A stretch of 64,000 nucleotides of DNA from an uncultured Clostridia bacterium (GTDB lineage: Bacteria > Bacillota > Clostridia > TANB77 > CAG-508): contig CANQEI010000002.1 of NCBI GenBank assembly GCA_947594845.1, positions 62,001 to 126,000 of the forward strand, given 5' to 3'. The notes below the pieces were generated by a model. The model was not told where the DNA came from. It was given only the letters and a program-made list of their open reading frames with translations, and did no database searches. The translations under genes were made by a program, and so were the position numbers. Positions 62,708-64,000 of this stretch are shown piece after piece. Each line of letters begins with the position of its first letter. Within the stretch, counting starts at the first letter, position 1.

Positions 62708-63433
62708 TTGGAAGATGCTATTATAAAATTCGAAAACGTAACAAAAAAATATAAATTATTTAGCAACACACAGAACAGATTATTGTCAGTTTTCTCTAAA
62801 AGTGTGCCTTATAAAGAAAAAGTAGCAATAAATGATGTTTCTTTTTCGATAAAAAAAGGAGAAACAGTTGCAATCTTAGGAAAAAATGGTGCTGGAAAGT
62901 CATCAATGCTAAAGATGATTTCAGAAATAATATTTCCAACACAGGGGAATGTTATTGTTAATGGAAGAGTAAATGCACTTTTGCAGCTATCAACTGGATT
63001 TGAACAAGAATTTACTGGAAGAGAAAATATATATATAAAAGGTTATATTTTAGGATTAAAAGCTAAAGAAATAAAACAAGTTGAACAAAAAATAATTGAT
63101 TTTGCAGAATTAGAAGAATACATTGATCAACCAATAAAATCATACTCTAGTGGAATGAAGTCAAGGTTAGGTTTTGCAATATATGCAAATATCAAACCAG
63201 AAATATTCATAATTGACGAGACTTTAAGTGTTGGCGATGCAGCTTTTAAGAAAAAATGCTTAAAAAAAATTAATGAAATATTATCAGATGAAAATATAAC
63301 ATTATTATTTGTAACACATTCAATGGAAGATGCTAGACAATTTTGTAAAAGAGGAATTGTTTTAAAATCAGGAAAAATAATTTTTGATGGAAAAATAGAC
63401 CAAGCTATAGAAAATTATCAAAAAACCATTTAA
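62708..63433 (+). CDS. ABC ATPase of a polysaccharide/teichoic-acid exporter (TagH/Wzt-like)
   Basis: 241 residues. Walker A ILGKNGAGKSSMLKM, signature SYSSGMKSRLGFA, Walker B EIFIIDETLSVGDAAF with the long loop of this subfamily, and the FVTHSMED switch His. It lacks the C-terminal carbohydrate-binding module of Wzt, and so is like the short RfbB/TagH form. TTG start with GAAAGGA upstream. Partner of the permease. Confidence 0.9.
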   Translation: MEDAIIKFENVTKKYKLFSNTQNRLLSVFSKSVPYKEKVAINDVSFSIKKGETVAILGKNGAGKSSMLKMISEIIFPTQGNVIVNGRVNALLQLSTGFEQEFTGRENIYIKGYILGLKAKEIKQVEQKIIDFAELEEYIDQPIKSYSSGMKSRLGFAIYANIKPEIFIIDETLSVGDAAFKKKCLKKINEILSDENITLLFVTHSMEDARQFCKRGIVLKSGKIIFDGKIDQAIENYQKTI

Positions 63434-63460
63434 AAAGTTTACATAAATTACACACAATAG

Positions 63461-63489
63461 TTGACTAAAATTAATAGTTTTAGTATAAT
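63461..63489 (+). promoter_or_regulatory. Sigma-A promoter of the MATE gene
   Basis: TTGACT, exactly 17 bases, TATAAT. Start expected near 63496, about 100 bases before the gene. Confidence 0.82.
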
Positions 63490-63537
63490 AATAAATACGT
63501 CAAACTAATATCTAATGTGTTTGTATTTTAATATAAT

Positions 63538-63582
63538 ATGAAACAACACTATAATTTTTGTAGGGTTGTTTTTATTTGGTAA
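63538..63582 (+). CDS. Possible 14-residue leader peptide over the attenuator
   Basis: ATG AAA CAA ... TGG TAA encodes MKQHYNFCRVVFIW and spans the whole terminator-like hairpin. No clear ribosome-binding site precedes it. A shorter frame at 63515 (eight codons, MCLYFNII) overlaps its ATG. Such arrangements are known in ribosome-mediated attenuation of antibiotic-resistance genes; here it is a hypothesis. Confidence 0.3.
   Translation: MKQHYNFCRVVFIW
63541..63578 (+). terminator. Attenuator-like terminator inside the MATE leader
   Basis: AAACAAC-A-CTA / TAG-G-GTTGTTT hairpin (one A-G mismatch) followed by TTTATTT. It lies between the promoter at 63461 and the MATE start, so transcription must pass it. 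An upstream stem pairs CAAAC (63500-63504) with GTTTG (about 63519-63523). Confidence 0.65.
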
Positions 63583-63597
63583 AGGAAGGAAACAATA

Positions 63598-64000
63598 ATG
63601 GAACAAGAAGAAAACATTTTGGGGAAAGAAAAAATTAGTAGACTAATATTAAAATTTGCAATACCAAGTATAATATCTTTACTTGTAAATTCACTATATA
63701 ATATAGTTGACCAAATTTTTATAGGTAGAGGTGTAGGATACTTAGGAAATGGAGCAACAAATGTAGTATTTCCATTAGTTGCAGTGGCACTTGCTTTTTC
63801 ATTAATGATAGGTGATGGCACATCTGCTTTATTAAGTCTTAAATTAGGAGAAAAGAAGAAAGAAGAAGCAGAAAAAGGAGTTGCTACTGGTATTATATTA
63901 TCAATAATAGTTTCAACAATTTTATGTATTGTAAGTCTTTTGTTCTTACCACAGCTATTACAATTATTTGGATGCACAGAAGCATTAAAAGAATATGCTT
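63598..64000 (+). CDS. MATE-family multidrug exporter (3' end cut by window)
   Basis: The open frame starts at an ATG with AAAGGAAGGA upstream and runs past the window edge; 134 codons are visible. The N-terminus EKISRLILKFAIPSIISLLV, then YNIVDQIFIGRGVGYLGNGA and VFPLVAVALAFSLMIGDGTS are typical of the MepA-like MATE subfamily, which exports drugs or metabolites with Na+ or H+. The first three TM helices are visible. An attenuator-like leader precedes it. Confidence 0.85.
   Translation, partial: MEQEENILGKEKISRLILKFAIPSIISLLVNSLYNIVDQIFIGRGVGYLGNGATNVVFPLVAVALAFSLMIGDGTSALLSLKLGEKKKEEAEKGVATGIILSIIVSTILCIVSLLFLPQLLQLFGCTEALKEYA

Overview
The window is a stretch of ordinary chromosome from a low-GC Gram-positive bacterium, most likely an anaerobic, spore-forming member of the Clostridia (Bacillota). 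The lines I counted in typical genes are about a quarter G+C. The complete spoIIIAA-AH operon, the miaB-mutS, rpsB-tsf, tig-clpP-clpX and rpsO-pnp neighbourhoods, strong AGGAGG ribosome-binding sites, frequent TTG starts and compact TTGNNN-17-TATAAT promoters all fit this. Species cannot be fixed from the sequence alone. I see no insertion sequence, prophage or CRISPR array. Both ends cut genes: a transglutaminase-like protein at the left and a MATE exporter at the right.

Layout. 1-6.2 kb: transglutaminase-like protein, miaB, mutS, and a zinc-ribbon/WG-repeat membrane protein. 6.4-10.5 kb: a tiny membrane protein, asnB (minus) and typA behind a consensus promoter and a 5' hairpin. 10.5-18.2 kb: an unknown membrane protein with a decayed paralogue tail, a tRNA-modification pair (TrmR-like methyltransferase and U32/TrhP-like protein) flanking ppaC, a compositionally foreign 109-residue gene, lysS, a coding remnant, and an unknown protein. 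18.3-30 kb: M50 protease, tsaD, metallophosphoesterase, rpsB-tsf, tig, clpP, clpX, a membrane J-domain protein, rpsO and pnp; rpsB, rpsO and pnp each have a structured leader. 30-38.9 kb: glycosyltransferase, a 270-bp non-coding repeat island, murB, a membrane-anchored GlmR/YvcK, glycogen debranching enzyme, holA and two unknown membrane proteins.

39-49.4 kb: the spoIIIA operon (forespore-mother cell channel), a membrane protein, an atypical phosphofructokinase, argS, and a large anchored surface protein. 49.4-54.1 kb: tRNA-Leu(CAA), a QueC-like PP-loop ATPase with a doubtful start, peptidase E, a CxxCxxCC protein, a GH25/LysM lysozyme, a circularly permuted NlpC/P60-type protein, and two genes missed by length cut-offs (a DUF1540 protein and a 48-residue basic protein). 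54.2-57 kb: fba, smpB and two small signal-peptide/low-complexity/TM proteins. 56.8-60.3 kb: the most coherent regulatory unit, a promoter, a yybP-ykoY-type (Mn2+) riboswitch with a mutually exclusive terminator, a P-type cation ATPase and the manganese exporter mntP. 60.3-64 kb: DUF1064 nuclease-like protein, flavodoxin-type reductase, thioesterase, a two-gene ABC polysaccharide exporter, and a MATE exporter behind an attenuator-like leader.

Functionally the window is mainly housekeeping (translation, tRNA maturation, proteolysis, mismatch repair, wall synthesis, glycolysis/glycogen). The points of interest are the RNA-based regulation, the foreign gene, gene fragments and the repeat island.
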